DNA of 64,000 nt from Campylobacter showae (GTDB lineage Bacteria > Campylobacterota > Campylobacteria > Campylobacterales > Campylobacteraceae). The notes under the pieces were generated by a model, which saw only the letters and a program-made list of their open reading frames with translations, was not told where the DNA came from and ran no database searches. Shown in pieces: positions 18,845 through 28,240 of the stretch (positions are counted from its first letter, which is position 1; each line of letters starts with the position of its first letter). The DNA lies in assembly GCF_004803815.1 (NCBI RefSeq), contig NZ_CP012544.1, positions 124,001-188,000 on the forward strand, written 5' to 3'. Made by a program: the position numbers and the translations under genes.

Positions 18845-21800
18845 TTTTGATCTCCTGTGCTCCGCTTGGTTTTTTGTCCCAGACTTTGTTGTTTAGTTTT
18901 TCTAGCAGATAGTAAAACATTGGTATGAAAAATATCGCTATCGTAGTGGCCGCTATCATGCCGCCGATCACGCCCGTGCCTAGTGAGTGGCGAGAGGCAG
19001 CGCCCGCGCCCGTGCTGATAACCATCGGGAAAACGCCCAAAGTAAACGCGAGCGAAGTCATGACGATCGGGCGGAAGCGAAGTCTAGCCGCATTGACGGC
19101 CGCGTCAAATACGCTCTTACCCGCCAGTCTTTCTTGCATCGCAAATTCCACGATTAGGATCGCGTTTTTAGCCGATAGACCGATGAGAAGCAGTAGTCCG
19201 ATCTGGAAGTAAATGTCGTTTGTTAGCCCTCTAGCCCAAACGGCGACTAGCGAGCCAAAAACCGCAAACGGAACGGCCGTGATAACTGCTAGCGGGATGA
19301 GCCAGCGCTCGTACTGCGCCGCCAAGATCAAAAACACGAAAATCATACCGAATATAAACGCCGTAGAGCCGGTGCCTTGCGAGCTAACCTCCTGATACGC
19401 CGTGCCCGCCCAGCTGATGGAGTATTCTTCCATATTTAGCGTTTGTTCGACCACCTCTTGTATCGCTTTTATCGCGTCTCCCGACGTGTAGCCCGGTTTT
19501 GGGTCCCCTTGGATCTTAGCCGCCGGGAAAAGGTTAAATCTATCCACGATATCGGGACCCAAAATTCTAGTTAGAGTTGCTACGGAGTTTAGCGGTATCA
19601 TCTCGCCGCCTTTTGAGCGGACGTAAATTTTACGTAAGTCTTCGGGATTGTTTCTAAATCGGTCCTCGCCTCTGGCATAGACGCGGTAGGATTTGCCAAA
19701 AAGGCTAAAGTCGTTGATATAGTAAGAACCGAAAGTCGAGCCTATCGCGCTAAAAATTTCGCTCTCGCTCACGCCAAACATCTGGGCTTTTTGCCTATCG
19801 ACGTCGATTTTAAACTGGCGGTAGTTAGTCTCTAGTGTCGAGCGCACGCTGGTTAGATCCGGGCGAGCGTTTGCCGCGGCGACTACTTTTTTCACGTCGG
19901 CTTCGATCTGGGCGTAGCTTTTGCCGCTTTTGTTTTGCAGATACATCTCAAAGCCGCCCGTCATCGAAAGACCCATGATAGGCGGGACGTTTACGACGAA
20001 GCTCATCGACTCCTTCGAGCCCCAAAGCATACCGTTAAAAGGCCCGGTTAGCGCGTCTGCTTGACTATCCGGCGTTTTTCTATCGCTCCAGTCTTTTAGC
20101 TTGATAAAGCTGATGGCAGAGTTTTCTCTAAGCGCGCCCGCAAGCATATCGTATCCGGCAAAACCCATCGTAAATTCGACGTTTGGATTGCTTAGAACCA
20201 TGTTGCTGATAGTTTTTACCTCTTCTTTGGTTTTTAGCATATTGCTTGACGGCGGTAGCGAAGTGATAACCATCAGCGCACCCTTATCTTCGGACGGTAC
20301 GAGGCCGCTAGGGACTTTTTTAAACAGCTCGTAAGTCGCAAAACCCATAATGCCTATCACAATAAGGCTGATGATAACGTGGCGAAGCACCGTTGCCACG
20401 CCTGCGGTAAAAATTTTCGTACTCCAGTCGAAAAAGTCGTTAAATTTCTGCACGAACCAAAACGGCTTGCTCTCTTGTTTTTTTAGCATAACGCCGCAAA
20501 GCGCCGGAGTAAGCGTAAGTGCGACAAAGCCCGAAATACAAACCGAAGTAACCAGAGTGAGCGCAAACTGACGCTGGATCACGCCGACAAAACCCTCCAT
20601 AAAAGAAACCGGAACGAAAACGGCTGATAAAACCAGCACGATCGAGATGACCGGGGTTTGTACCTCCTCCATCGCTTTATAGGTCGCTTCTTTGACGGTG
20701 ATGTCTTTTTCCTCGTGTAAAATTCTCTCCACGTTTTCGATAACGATGATGGCGTCGTCCACTACGATACCGATAGCAAGGATGAGCGCAAAAAGCGTGA
20801 TCAAATTTATGCTAAATCCCATCGCATACAGTCCGCCAAAGGTGCCGATGATGGACACGGGAACCGCTAGCATCGGGATGATAGTCGCGCGGAAACTCTT
20901 TAAAAACATATACATAACGATGATAACCAAGATCATCGCCTCGATAAAGGTTTTTACGACCTCATGGATAGAAACTTCGATAAATTCGGTCGGGTTATAT
21001 GCGACCGTGTGTTTAAAGCCCGCGGGGAAATTTTTACTTAGCTCGTCTAGCTTTGCGTTTACCGCTTGCGCCGTGGCTAGGGCGTTAGCGTCGTTTTGCA
21101 TAAAGATTAGAAGCGGGATGGCGTCTTGGCCGTTTAGCATCGCGTCTGATGCGTAGCTAGCCGCTCCTAGCTCCACGGTCGCTACGTCTTTTAGTTTTAG
21201 CACGGCTCCGTCGGCGCTTTTGATGATTATATCGCCAAACTGCGCGGCATTTTTGAGACGGCCGTCGGAGCGAACGGAGTAAACGTAAGGATTATCCCCA
21301 TCCGATGGCTGTTCGCCTATTTTACCCGCGGCGTATTGGCTATTTTGGATTTTTACTTGGGCGATTACGTCGCTAGGGGTTAGCTTGTAGTAGGCTAGTT
21401 TGTCCGGTTTTAGCCAAATTCTCATCGAGTACTCTTTGCTACCGATTAGCGCCGTGTCGCCCACGCCGTTAACTCTTTTGATCTCGTCTGCGATGTTTAA
21501 ATTTACGTAGTTATATAGCTCTACTAGGTCCATGTTTGAGCTCGTAAAGCCGACTACTTCTAGGATCGAGCCGCTGCGTTCGCGCACGGTCACGCCCATG
21601 TTTTGCACCTCTTGAGGCAGTCTTGAGAGCGCGGCTTGGACGCGGTTGTTTACGTCGATCGTGGCTTGTTTGGCTGAGGTGCCGATTTTAAAATAAACGT
21701 TGATATTTAGCGAGCCGCTCGAGCTTGAGGTGCTTTGCATATAGAGCATGTTTTCTACGCCGTTTATCTGATCCTCGATCGCGCTGGCTACGGAGTCGGC

Positions 21801-21977
21801 GATAGTTTGGGCGTCAGCACCCGTGTAGGTGGCGCTAACGGAGATTTGAGGCGGGGTTAGTTTTGGATACTCCTCGATAGGAAGCCCCTTTATCGCCATC
21901 GCGCCCGCGATAACTATGATGATAGATACGACGGTGGCAAATATCGGGCGATTTATGAAAAATTTAGAAAACATCAC
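18837..21977 (-). CDS. cmeB: RND multidrug/bile efflux transporter CmeB
   Basis: This 1046-residue inner-membrane proton antiporter has the HAE1/AcrB layout: twelve helices and two large periplasmic loops. The opening 'FFINRPIFATVVSIIIVIAG' is the standard RND start. The proton-relay Asp pair is in 'GIVVDDAIIVIENVERI', near residue 400. 'GLSAKNAILIVEFA' and the 'RPIVMTSLAFTLGVFP' segment are in the C-terminal half. In C. jejuni CmeB gives resistance to bile salts, macrolides, fluoroquinolones and other compounds. It overlaps cmeA by four bases and cmeC by eight. Confidence 0.95.
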   Translation of the reverse strand: MMFSKFFINRPIFATVVSIIIVIAGAMAIKGLPIEEYPKLTPPQISVSATYTGADAQTIADSVASAIEDQINGVENMLYMQSTSSSSGSLNINVYFKIGTSAKQATIDVNNRVQAALSRLPQEVQNMGVTVRERSGSILEVVGFTSSNMDLVELYNYVNLNIADEIKRVNGVGDTALIGSKEYSMRIWLKPDKLAYYKLTPSDVIAQVKIQNSQYAAGKIGEQPSDGDNPYVYSVRSDGRLKNAAQFGDIIIKSADGAVLKLKDVATVELGAASYASDAMLNGQDAIPLLIFMQNDANALATAQAVNAKLDELSKNFPAGFKHTVAYNPTEFIEVSIHEVVKTFIEAMILVIIVMYMFLKSFRATIIPMLAVPVSIIGTFGGLYAMGFSINLITLFALILAIGIVVDDAIIVIENVERILHEEKDITVKEATYKAMEEVQTPVISIVLVLSAVFVPVSFMEGFVGVIQRQFALTLVTSVCISGFVALTLTPALCGVMLKKQESKPFWFVQKFNDFFDWSTKIFTAGVATVLRHVIISLIVIGIMGFATYELFKKVPSGLVPSEDKGALMVITSLPPSSNMLKTKEEVKTISNMVLSNPNVEFTMGFAGYDMLAGALRENSAISFIKLKDWSDRKTPDSQADALTGPFNGMLWGSKESMSFVVNVPPIMGLSMTGGFEMYLQNKSGKSYAQIEADVKKVVAAANARPDLTSVRSTLETNYRQFKIDVDRQKAQMFGVSESEIFSAIGSTFGSYYINDFSLFGKSYRVYARGEDRFRNNPEDLRKIYVRSKGGEMIPLNSVATLTRILGPDIVDRFNLFPAAKIQGDPKPGYTSGDAIKAIQEVVEQTLNMEEYSISWAGTAYQEVSSQGTGSTAFIFGMIFVFLILAAQYERWLIPLAVITAVPFAVFGSLVAVWARGLTNDIYFQIGLLLLIGLSAKNAILIVEFAMQERLAGKSVFDAAVNAARLRFRPIVMTSLAFTLGVFPMVISTGAGAASRHSLGTGVIGGMIAATTIAIFFIPMFYYLLEKLNNKVWDKKPSGAQEIKNV

Positions 21978-23158
21978 TTAGCCTTTTCTTGCTCGTTTTT
22001 AGGCTCTAAATTTGCCCCTTTACCAAAGCTTTCGGTTAGGTCTTTGTCTATCTTGACCGGTGCGCCTACGCCGATTTTTAGGAAGTTGTTTAAGATGATT
22101 TTATCATTTTCGTTTAGCCCTTCGCTAATGACTGCGGCGTCTTTGGTTTGGTAGGTGATTTTTACGTCCTTGGAGGCTACTTTACCGTCCTCTACGACTA
22201 GCACGTAGGTCTTGACGTCGGTTTGCTGGAGTGCTACTTGAGGGATTTTAAAGCCGTCTTTTTGGTAAAATCCGCCCATCGTCACGTGGCCGAACATACC
22301 CGGCAGCAGCTTGCCTTCGTCGTTGTTAAATTCGGCCTTGGCTAAAACGCTACCCATGTTCGTATTTACGACGTTATCGATAAAATTTACCTTGCCGTTA
22401 AACTCTCCCGGGCCGACCTTTAGCACGGCGTCCGAGTTTGTCTGCGCCCATAGGCCGCTTTCTTGCATTTTGACGCGGTTTAGGTTATCTACGTCGGAGA
22501 TGTGAAAGTGCGCCTCGATCGGGTTGATTTTGGTTAGGCGCACGAGCTGAGTCGTGTTTGCTACGACTAGCGAGCCTACATCTACGAGATTATCGCCCAA
22601 AACGCCGTCAAAAGGCGCGGTTATGCTTGTGTAGCCCAGGTCGATCTTGGCATTTTTGGCGGTTGCTCTGGCGCTTAGTAGAGTTGCGTTTGCGATCTCG
22701 AGCGCCGAAACTGCCGCGTCGTACTCTTTTTGCGAAACGGCGTTTTTCTTATATAAATTTGAAATTCTGTTAAATTCGGTTTGAGCGTTTTTTAAATTTG
22801 CGTTTGCTACGCCGATAGCGGCTTCAAGCGCGTCGTAGCTGGCTTGGTATTTTTCCGGGTCTATCAAAAACAGCTTGTCGCCGGCTTTTACGTTGTCGCC
22901 GGGTTTAAAAAACTGCTTGGTTATCGTGCCGCTTACTTTAGGATAGACGATTACGTCTTGCTGGCTCGTTAGAGTCGCGGTGTAGTCAAAGCTGATAGGT
23001 ACGTCTGATTTTTTAGCTACGAATACGTCGACTTTTGAGGGCGGCATTTGCCTTTGCTGTCCTGCCGCGGCCGCGCTTTTTTTATCGTTACTATCAAAGC
23101 ATGCTGTAAAAAGCAGCAACGCCAATAACAAAACAGAGATATTTTTAATTTTTCTCAT
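21974..23158 (-). CDS. cmeA: Periplasmic adaptor lipoprotein CmeA
   Basis: The membrane-fusion subunit of CmeABC. The longest frame starts at 23260, but the ATG at 23158 is chosen. It gives a proper lipoprotein signal, MRKIKNISVLLLALLLFTAC, and leaves the CmeR-type operator in the untranslated leader. The HlyD/AcrA pattern follows: 'VYPKVSGTITKQFFKPGDNV' (lipoyl half), a helical hairpin with 'AVSQKEYDAAVSALEIANA', 'SITAPFDGVLGDNLVDVGS', and beta-barrel/MP domains to residue 394. It bridges CmeB and CmeC. Confidence 0.93.
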   Translation of the reverse strand: MRKIKNISVLLLALLLFTACFDSNDKKSAAAAGQQRQMPPSKVDVFVAKKSDVPISFDYTATLTSQQDVIVYPKVSGTITKQFFKPGDNVKAGDKLFLIDPEKYQASYDALEAAIGVANANLKNAQTEFNRISNLYKKNAVSQKEYDAAVSALEIANATLLSARATAKNAKIDLGYTSITAPFDGVLGDNLVDVGSLVVANTTQLVRLTKINPIEAHFHISDVDNLNRVKMQESGLWAQTNSDAVLKVGPGEFNGKVNFIDNVVNTNMGSVLAKAEFNNDEGKLLPGMFGHVTMGGFYQKDGFKIPQVALQQTDVKTYVLVVEDGKVASKDVKITYQTKDAAVISEGLNENDKIILNNFLKIGVGAPVKIDKDLTESFGKGANLEPKNEQEKAK

Positions 23159-23202
23159 AAATTTGCCTTTAATTTTTTGGGATATTATACAAAAATTTTG
23201 TT

Positions 23203-23218
23203 TGTAATATTTGTTACA
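23203..23218. promoter_or_regulatory. CmeR-type operator (16-bp inverted repeat)
   Basis: TGTAATATTTGTTACA, inside the larger TTTGTAA-(6)-TTACAAA palindrome (23201-23220), closely resembles the 16-bp inverted repeat described for CmeR in C. jejuni (TGTAATA..TATTACA, from memory). It sits between cmeR and cmeA, 45 bases upstream of the cmeA start, where a repressor would block the cmeABC promoter. Confidence 0.75.
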
Positions 23219-23277
23219 AATAAAGTCGGCTATTTTACTCTTATTTACACGAAAAGTCAAATTTTAGAGAGTAAAAT

Positions 23278-23909
23278 TTAGCGTTTCTTTACGCCGTGCA
23301 AAAACATATCTATGCGTGTTTTTACGTGCTCTTTACGCTCTTCTGCACTTAGCGTTATGTCCTCGTTTAGCAAAATAGCATTATAATGATAAGGTTCTCT
23401 AACGACTGCGGCAAACGCCTTGGCTGCGACGTAAGGAGAGATACATGGATTTAGTTGGATTCTTATGTCTTCACGCTCGAAAAAATCTATTAAAATTTTA
23501 TCGATTTTGCTTAAAATTTGATCCAAAAACTCTTTGCCCAAAAGTCCGTCGTTTTTTGCGCCTTCGCTCATCATTACTCTTGAGATTAGCGTGGTTTTCT
23601 TTTCGCAGATGATGTCGAAAAATATCATCGCGAATTTGGTTAAAAAATCATCCAGCTTATGCGATAAATTTAGATCGATTTTCTCGTCTATCTGTGTCCT
23701 AAAGTCGTCAAATCCACGCTCTACGATGGCGCGAAAGAGCCCTTCTTTGTTTTCAAAAAATTTGTAGATGCTCGCCAGCGACCCGCCGCTTTTTTGATGA
23801 TATCCGTTAAACTCGTGTTTTCGTAGCCGTTTTCGAGGAAAATTTCAAGTCCGGCTTGGATGAATTTCTCTTTTCTCTCGGCGCTTCTTTGCGTGATTTT
23901 CCCGTTCAT
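23278..23909 (-). pseudogene. cmeR: TetR-family repressor CmeR, frameshifted in a run of six A's
   Basis: The reverse-strand frame from ATG 23909 encodes a TetR helix-turn-helix start ('RKEKFIQAGLEIFLENGYEN', 'TSLTDIIKKA') and then leaves frame. The sense continues in another frame as 'SGGSLASIYKFFENKEGLFR' and on to 23278. The break is exactly at a six-A run (T6 on the plus strand, 23790-23795). Seven A's would give Ile-Lys-Lys-Ser-Gly-Gly-Ser and a complete repressor of about 210 residues. As written, the protein stops after 62 residues with a partial DNA-binding domain. CmeR normally represses cmeABC, which lies directly downstream with its operator intact. Alternatives are a phase-variable tract or a sequencing error. 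Confidence 0.85.
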
Positions 23910-23967
23910 TGCATACCTTTAAAAATTAAAATTATAATTTAAGGATTATACAATAAAAATATGATTT

Positions 23968-25314
23968 TTAGTCCCTCGGGTATGCAAAAATAGTCTCCCT
24001 TGCGATGTTAATTTTCTCTTTTTCGTCTGCGGCATAGGCGCGTATAGTTATCTTTGCATTTGCGTTTTTACCGGGTCTAGCGGCATTTTTAGGAGCCGTT
24101 AATACGACTACGATTTTCTTCTTTTCGCCCGCGTTTAAGGCAATGTTACTTTTTGGGCGTTTTATTTTGATATCGGCATCGTTTGCGCTAACGTCAAAGT
24201 AAAACTCATGCGCGTGCGCGTCGGTGTTTTCAAACAAAAACACGTAAGCGTTTTCGATCTCGCCGTTTTTATTTACCTTATATAGCTCGCTCGTGCGGTT
24301 GATATTTAGCAGCATGTTTTCTTTTTTGGCGCTCATTAGCGCTAGCGCGGTCGCGGCGATAGCGATGGCGGCGCAGTAGCCGACGGTTTTAAAGCGCAAA
24401 TACCGCACCTTTTGCTTGGTTTTTAGCGAATTTGAGCTCGTCCAGCTAATTAGACTAGGCAAATTTAGCCCGGACATCGTTTTCGTGCAGGCATCTACGC
24501 ACTCTAGGCAGTTTATGCACTCTAGCTGCATGCCTTTTCTGATGTCGATGTGCGTCGGGCAAATTTTCACGCAGGCTTCGCAGCCGGTGCACTCGTCTTG
24601 CGGCCCCGGCGGTTTTTTCCACAGTTTGGTTTGCCCCTCAAAAATTTTACCGCCCCGCGCCTCGTCGTAGATGACCTGCATGCTGTCGTTATCTATCATC
24701 ACGGACTGCACTCTAGCGTACGGACAGACGTAAATGCAAAAATTTTCGCCCAAAAACGCTACGTCAAATATCAAAAACACAGCGATAACGATCCAAGCCC
24801 CGAGTAAAATTTTATGTTCGGCCGGGTCTAAAATTTGAACTAAAAAATCCTGTGGCGGGACGAAAAACCAGAGAAAATTCGCCGCCGCGACAAAAGCTAA
24901 AACGCTCCAGATCGCCACTGCGAGCGCATTTTTGACGCCGCCCTCGGCCTGCGTTTGCTTATTTGAAACGCTCTTGCGGATCTTTAAAATTTTAGTTTGT
25001 ATAAGGTCGCGGTAAATCACGCGAAATATCGTCTGCGGGCAGCTCCAGCCGCACCAGACGCGGCCGCCTAAATTCGTCATAAAAAATATAAAAATAAAAA
25101 AGATGATGAGCACGAAAGGCATCAAAAACAGCTCTTGGACGTTAAATTTAGCAAAAAACAGATGCAGCTCGCTGCGCTCGAAGCTTAGTAGGAAAAATTG
25201 ATTTCCGCCGATAGATATAAACGGTAAAATAAGCACGGTACAGGTTATCAGGATGTAGGCGATATAGCGTTTGCTGGCAAATTTGAAATATTTTTTATAC
25301 TCTTCTTTAGTCAT
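23968..25314 (-). CDS. ccoG: Cytochrome c oxidase accessory protein CcoG (FixG/RdxA type)
   Basis: A 448-residue membrane protein needed to mature the cbb3 oxidase, probably through Cu redox handling. It has an N-terminal helix bundle with 'GGRVWCGWSCPQTIF', the 'CVYVCPYAR'-like segment ('FCIYVCPYARVQ') and two [4Fe-4S] motifs 'CTGCEACVKICPTHIDI' and 'CINCLECVDACTKTM'. A C-terminal helix and an Ig-like IG-FixC domain complete it. The order cmeR-ccoG-rpsU is that of C. jejuni. ccoG is upstream of cmeR on the same strand, with a 58-base gap. Confidence 0.94.
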   Translation of the reverse strand: MTKEEYKKYFKFASKRYIAYILITCTVLILPFISIGGNQFFLLSFERSELHLFFAKFNVQELFLMPFVLIIFFIFIFFMTNLGGRVWCGWSCPQTIFRVIYRDLIQTKILKIRKSVSNKQTQAEGGVKNALAVAIWSVLAFVAAANFLWFFVPPQDFLVQILDPAEHKILLGAWIVIAVFLIFDVAFLGENFCIYVCPYARVQSVMIDNDSMQVIYDEARGGKIFEGQTKLWKKPPGPQDECTGCEACVKICPTHIDIRKGMQLECINCLECVDACTKTMSGLNLPSLISWTSSNSLKTKQKVRYLRFKTVGYCAAIAIAATALALMSAKKENMLLNINRTSELYKVNKNGEIENAYVFLFENTDAHAHEFYFDVSANDADIKIKRPKSNIALNAGEKKKIVVVLTAPKNAARPGKNANAKITIRAYAADEKEKINIARETIFAYPRD

Positions 25315-25411
25315 AATTCATCCTGATTACAAAGTAGTGATAATTTTTATATGGATTATAGTTTTAATGCAATTAATTTTTTATAAATTCTCAAATTTAC
25401 TAAATTTCTGC

Positions 25412-25417
25412 TATAAT
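25412..25417 (+). promoter_or_regulatory. -10 element of the rpsU promoter
   Basis: TATAAT preceded by a T-rich stretch and followed by the rpsU leader 35 bases before the start codon. This fits Campylobacter sigma-70 promoters, which often lack a recognisable -35. Confidence 0.65.
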
Positions 25418-25451
25418 CGCCGTCTATTTTAATTGAAAGGTGGTGAGGACG

Positions 25452-25664
25452 TTGCCTGGTATTAAGGTACATCCTAACGAGTCTTTTGACGAAGCTTACA
25501 GAAAGTTCAAAAAGCAAACCGACAGGAATCTTGTCGTGACTGAAGTTCGCGCAAGACGCTTTTTCGAGCCTATGACCGAGATCCGCAAAAAACAAAAAAT
25601 CGCGGCTCGTAAGAAAATGCTTAAACGTCTATATATGCTTAGACGCTACGAGTCAAAGCTCTAA
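25452..25664 (+). CDS. rpsU: 30S ribosomal protein S21
   Basis: A 70-residue, highly basic protein ('[20 protein letters not shown]', '[20 protein letters not shown]'), typical of bS21 in the small subunit. The TTG at 25452 is chosen over the GTG at 25440. It begins the family's normal N-terminus (MPGIKV) and has the AAGGTGGTGAGG ribosome-binding stretch before it. The gene is monocistronic with its own promoter and terminator. Confidence 0.95.
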   Translation: MPGIKVHPNESFDEAYRKFKKQTDRNLVVTEVRARRFFEPMTEIRKKQKIAARKKMLKRLYMLRRYESKL

Positions 25665-25669
25665 CCAAA

Positions 25670-25697
25670 AGGGTCGCTTCGGCGGCCTTTTTTATTT
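25670..25697 (+). terminator. Rho-independent terminator of rpsU
   Basis: AGGGTCGC-TTCG-GCGGCCT with one bulged G, followed by TTTTTTATTT, five bases after the rpsU stop. The UUCG tetraloop adds stability. Confidence 0.85.
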
Positions 25698-25771
25698 AAA
25701 CTCCCGTTTAACTCGCATCAAAGCCAAAATTTGCCATAATCTACGTCAAATTTAACGATCAAAGGAAAAAT

Positions 25772-26425
25772 ATGTCCAAAGTGCCCGTGAGCGAGGCCGC
25801 GGAAATCTTAGGCGTAACCAAAGAAGCCGTCTACAACCGCATTCGTCGCGGCACGTTAAAAACCTTTGAAAAAGACGGTGTAAAATACGTGGTTTTGGAT
25901 GGCTACGAGCCTCAAACCGCGCCCAAAACTTCAAAATCCGCTAAAAGCTCAGAGTCAAAAAAAGCCGCTAAGGCCGGCGAATTTGACGTGAACGAATTTC
26001 TACTCTCGCAAATTAGCGAACTAAAAGAACAAAATCAAAATTTGCAAGCCGATAAAGATAGGCTTTTTCGCGAAAAAGAGCAAATTTTGCTAAATAATAA
26101 ATCCGAAATTGCTCAAATTTACCGCGAAAGAGACGAGAAGTTAAGAGGATTTTTAAGTATGCTGGAGCGTCCGCTCCTGGCTCGTCAAAACGGCGAATAC
26201 GTAGCCCCAATCGACGTCGAATTCGTCGAGAGTGAGTCTGAAAGCGAGGGCAAATGGACGAGCCTGGCCGAGTTTTTAAAATCGCAAAATCTAAGCGGCA
26301 AGAGCCTAAAAAAAACGCAAAACAAAATCATAAAAAACATCGGAAAATCAAAATTTATCAAATTTAAAAAAGGCGTGATAATGGTAAAAAGCAAGAAAAT
26401 TTCAAAGGAGCTAGATAAAAAATGA
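25772..26425 (+). CDS. DUF3972-type protein with N-terminal helix-turn-helix
   Basis: A 217-residue protein. Residues 1-45 ('VPVSEAAEILGVTKEAVYNR') look like an excisionase/MerR-like winged helix that could bind DNA. An Ala/Lys/Ser linker follows. A clear coiled coil ('SQISELKEQNQNLQADKDRL', about 72-115) and a lysine-rich C-terminus complete it. This resembles the DUF3972 family of Campylobacterota (from memory). It overlaps the following lipoprotein gene by four bases, so the two are likely co-expressed. The function is unknown; a DNA- or nucleoid-associated role is inference only. Confidence 0.75.
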   Translation: MSKVPVSEAAEILGVTKEAVYNRIRRGTLKTFEKDGVKYVVLDGYEPQTAPKTSKSAKSSESKKAAKAGEFDVNEFLLSQISELKEQNQNLQADKDRLFREKEQILLNNKSEIAQIYRERDEKLRGFLSMLERPLLARQNGEYVAPIDVEFVESESESEGKWTSLAEFLKSQNLSGKSLKKTQNKIIKNIGKSKFIKFKKGVIMVKSKKISKELDKK

Positions 26426-27051
26426 GAGTTTTTAAGCATATCAAAAAAGTAGCCAGCTACGCTGCCGTGGGCGGTTTTGGCGCGGTGGTAGCGGCCGGGT
26501 TGGCAGGCTGCGGCAGCAGCGATAACGGCGGCGAAAGTAGCGCGCTAAACGAAGCGGCGCAAAAAACGGGAGCGTTTGTCATCATCGAGGAGACTGCGCC
26601 GGGAAAATATAAAGTCCTAGAGGAGTACCCAAGCAGCGAAACGCGCGTCGTGCTAAAGGATATCAACGGCACCGAGCGCGTGCTGAGTAAAGAGGAGATG
26701 GATAAGTTAATCGCCGAGGAAAACGCTAAAATCGATGCCGGAACATCGAATTTAACCGGCTCGAACGCTCAAAACGCGCAACTTTCAAGCGGCGGCATGA
26801 GCCTTGGCGAGACGCTTCTAGCCTCGGCTGCGGGCGCGATCATCGGTAGCTGGATCGGCAACAAGCTATTTAACAACCCGGGCTATCAGTCGCAGCGCCA
26901 AAGCGCGTATAAAAACCCAAGCGCGTACTCAAGGAGCGTAGATAGCTTTAACAAAGCCAAAGCCGCTAGCTCGGCGGGTAAACCAAGCGGCGGAAAGAGC
27001 GGATTTTTCGGCGGTTCAAGCTCAAGTTCAAGCTCAAGTTTCGGAGGATAA
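26422..27051 (+). CDS. UPF0323-family lipoprotein
   Basis: A 209-residue lipoprotein with an unusual long n-region, then a hydrophobic stretch ending in the lipobox 'GLAGC' (C30). A conserved globular part follows ('GAFVIIEETAPGKYKVLEEY', 'VLKDINGTERVLSKEEMDKL'), then a Gly-rich membrane-like segment ('TLLASAAGAIIGSWIGNKLF') and a Ser/Gly-rich tail. It matches the Cj0371-type family. It is first in the conserved string with the next three genes and has a one-base gap to the ATP-grasp gene. Its molecular role is unknown. Confidence 0.85.
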   Translation: MRVFKHIKKVASYAAVGGFGAVVAAGLAGCGSSDNGGESSALNEAAQKTGAFVIIEETAPGKYKVLEEYPSSETRVVLKDINGTERVLSKEEMDKLIAEENAKIDAGTSNLTGSNAQNAQLSSGGMSLGETLLASAAGAIIGSWIGNKLFNNPGYQSQRQSAYKNPSAYSRSVDSFNKAKAASSAGKPSGGKSGFFGGSSSSSSSSFGG

Positions 27052-27052
27052 A

Positions 27053-28231
27053 ATGATAAATTTAAAAAAAATCGAACCGCTAAATAGCGAATTTTTAAGC
27101 GAGATCGGCTTTACGTGGCACACCGATCCAGACGGCAGCGACTACGTAGCAGACGAACTAGTCGAGGTTAGCGAGGCGCAGGCCGAGGCATACTACAACG
27201 CCGCAAACGAGCTATACGATATGTTCGTCGCAGCCGCCCAACACGTCATCGATAACAACCTCTACCACGAGGTCGGCATCCCGTTTAATCTCGTAGATCT
27301 CGTGCGCGAAAGCTGGGAAAACGACGTGCACTGGCATCTTTACGGTAGATTTGACCTAGCCGGCGGACTGGATGGCAAACCGATAAAACTCATCGAATTT
27401 AACGCCGACACCCCGACTGCGGTGTTTGAGACGGCGATCATCCAGTGGGCGGCGCTCAAATTTAACCGCATGGACGAGAGCGCGCAGTTTAACGACCTTT
27501 ATGACGCGCTAAAGCAAAATTTTAGACGCCTAGTGACGCTAGATGAGGAGACGGAGAGCTTTAACGAGCACTATGAGGGCTGGAAAATTTTATTTAGCTC
27601 GGTGGCCGGTAGCAGCGAGGACGAACAAACTGTGAAGCTACTGCAATATATCGCCGAGGAGGCAGGCTTTCACACGGCGTTTGCTTACGTCCACGAGGTC
27701 GTATTTAACGACGAGGAGGGCGTATTTTTTGACGGAGAAAACTACGAGTACTGGTTCAAACTCGTGCCGTGGGAGGACATCGCCGTAGAGGAAGGCGAGC
27801 TAGCCATAATCCTAAAAAACATCGTCCAAAATCAAAAAGCCATCATCCTAAATCCCGCATATACGTTGCTTTTCCAAAGCAAAGGTATCTTGAAAATTTT
27901 ATGGGATCTATATCCGAATCACCCGCTCTTGCTTGAGGCTAGCGACAAGCCGATCGCGGGCAAAAAATGCGTGAAAAAGCCGGTTTTCGGCCGAGAGGGT
28001 GCGAACGTGAGCGTGATCGAGGCTAACGGTAGCGTGAGCTCGCAAAACGGCGGCGACTACGGTCAAAACCGCGCGATCTATCAGGAATTTTACGAATTTA
28101 ACAAAGACGCCGCCAGCAATAGCTACCAAGCCGGCGTATTTTTCGCCTACGAGGCGTGCGCGCTGGGTTATCGCAGAGGCGGTGAAATTTTAGATAACTA
28201 CTCCAAATTCGTGGGGCACTTTATCAAATAA
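27053..28231 (+). CDS. Glutathionylspermidine synthase-family ATP-grasp protein
   Basis: This 392-residue product corresponds to the synthetase half of E. coli Gss. Motifs are 'HWHLYGRFDLAGGLDGKPIK', 'LIEFNADTPTAVFE' (substrate and metal region), and 'KKPVFGREGANVSV', the ATP-grasp glycine loop. The amidase half is absent, as in many bacterial homologues. It therefore probably joins an acid and an amine using ATP, but the substrate need not be glutathione and spermidine. It lies between the UPF0323 lipoprotein and a 2-hydroxyacid dehydrogenase, as in C. jejuni. Confidence 0.88.
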   Translation: MINLKKIEPLNSEFLSEIGFTWHTDPDGSDYVADELVEVSEAQAEAYYNAANELYDMFVAAAQHVIDNNLYHEVGIPFNLVDLVRESWENDVHWHLYGRFDLAGGLDGKPIKLIEFNADTPTAVFETAIIQWAALKFNRMDESAQFNDLYDALKQNFRRLVTLDEETESFNEHYEGWKILFSSVAGSSEDEQTVKLLQYIAEEAGFHTAFAYVHEVVFNDEEGVFFDGENYEYWFKLVPWEDIAVEEGELAIILKNIVQNQKAIILNPAYTLLFQSKGILKILWDLYPNHPLLLEASDKPIAGKKCVKKPVFGREGANVSVIEANGSVSSQNGGDYGQNRAIYQEFYEFNKDAASNSYQAGVFFAYEACALGYRRGGEILDNYSKFVGHFIK

Positions 28232-28240
28232 GGATGCAAA

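Noticed and set aside
23158-23260. Longer cmeA start at 23260
   Set aside because: The extra 34 residues precede a complete lipoprotein signal peptide and would place the CmeR operator inside the coding region.
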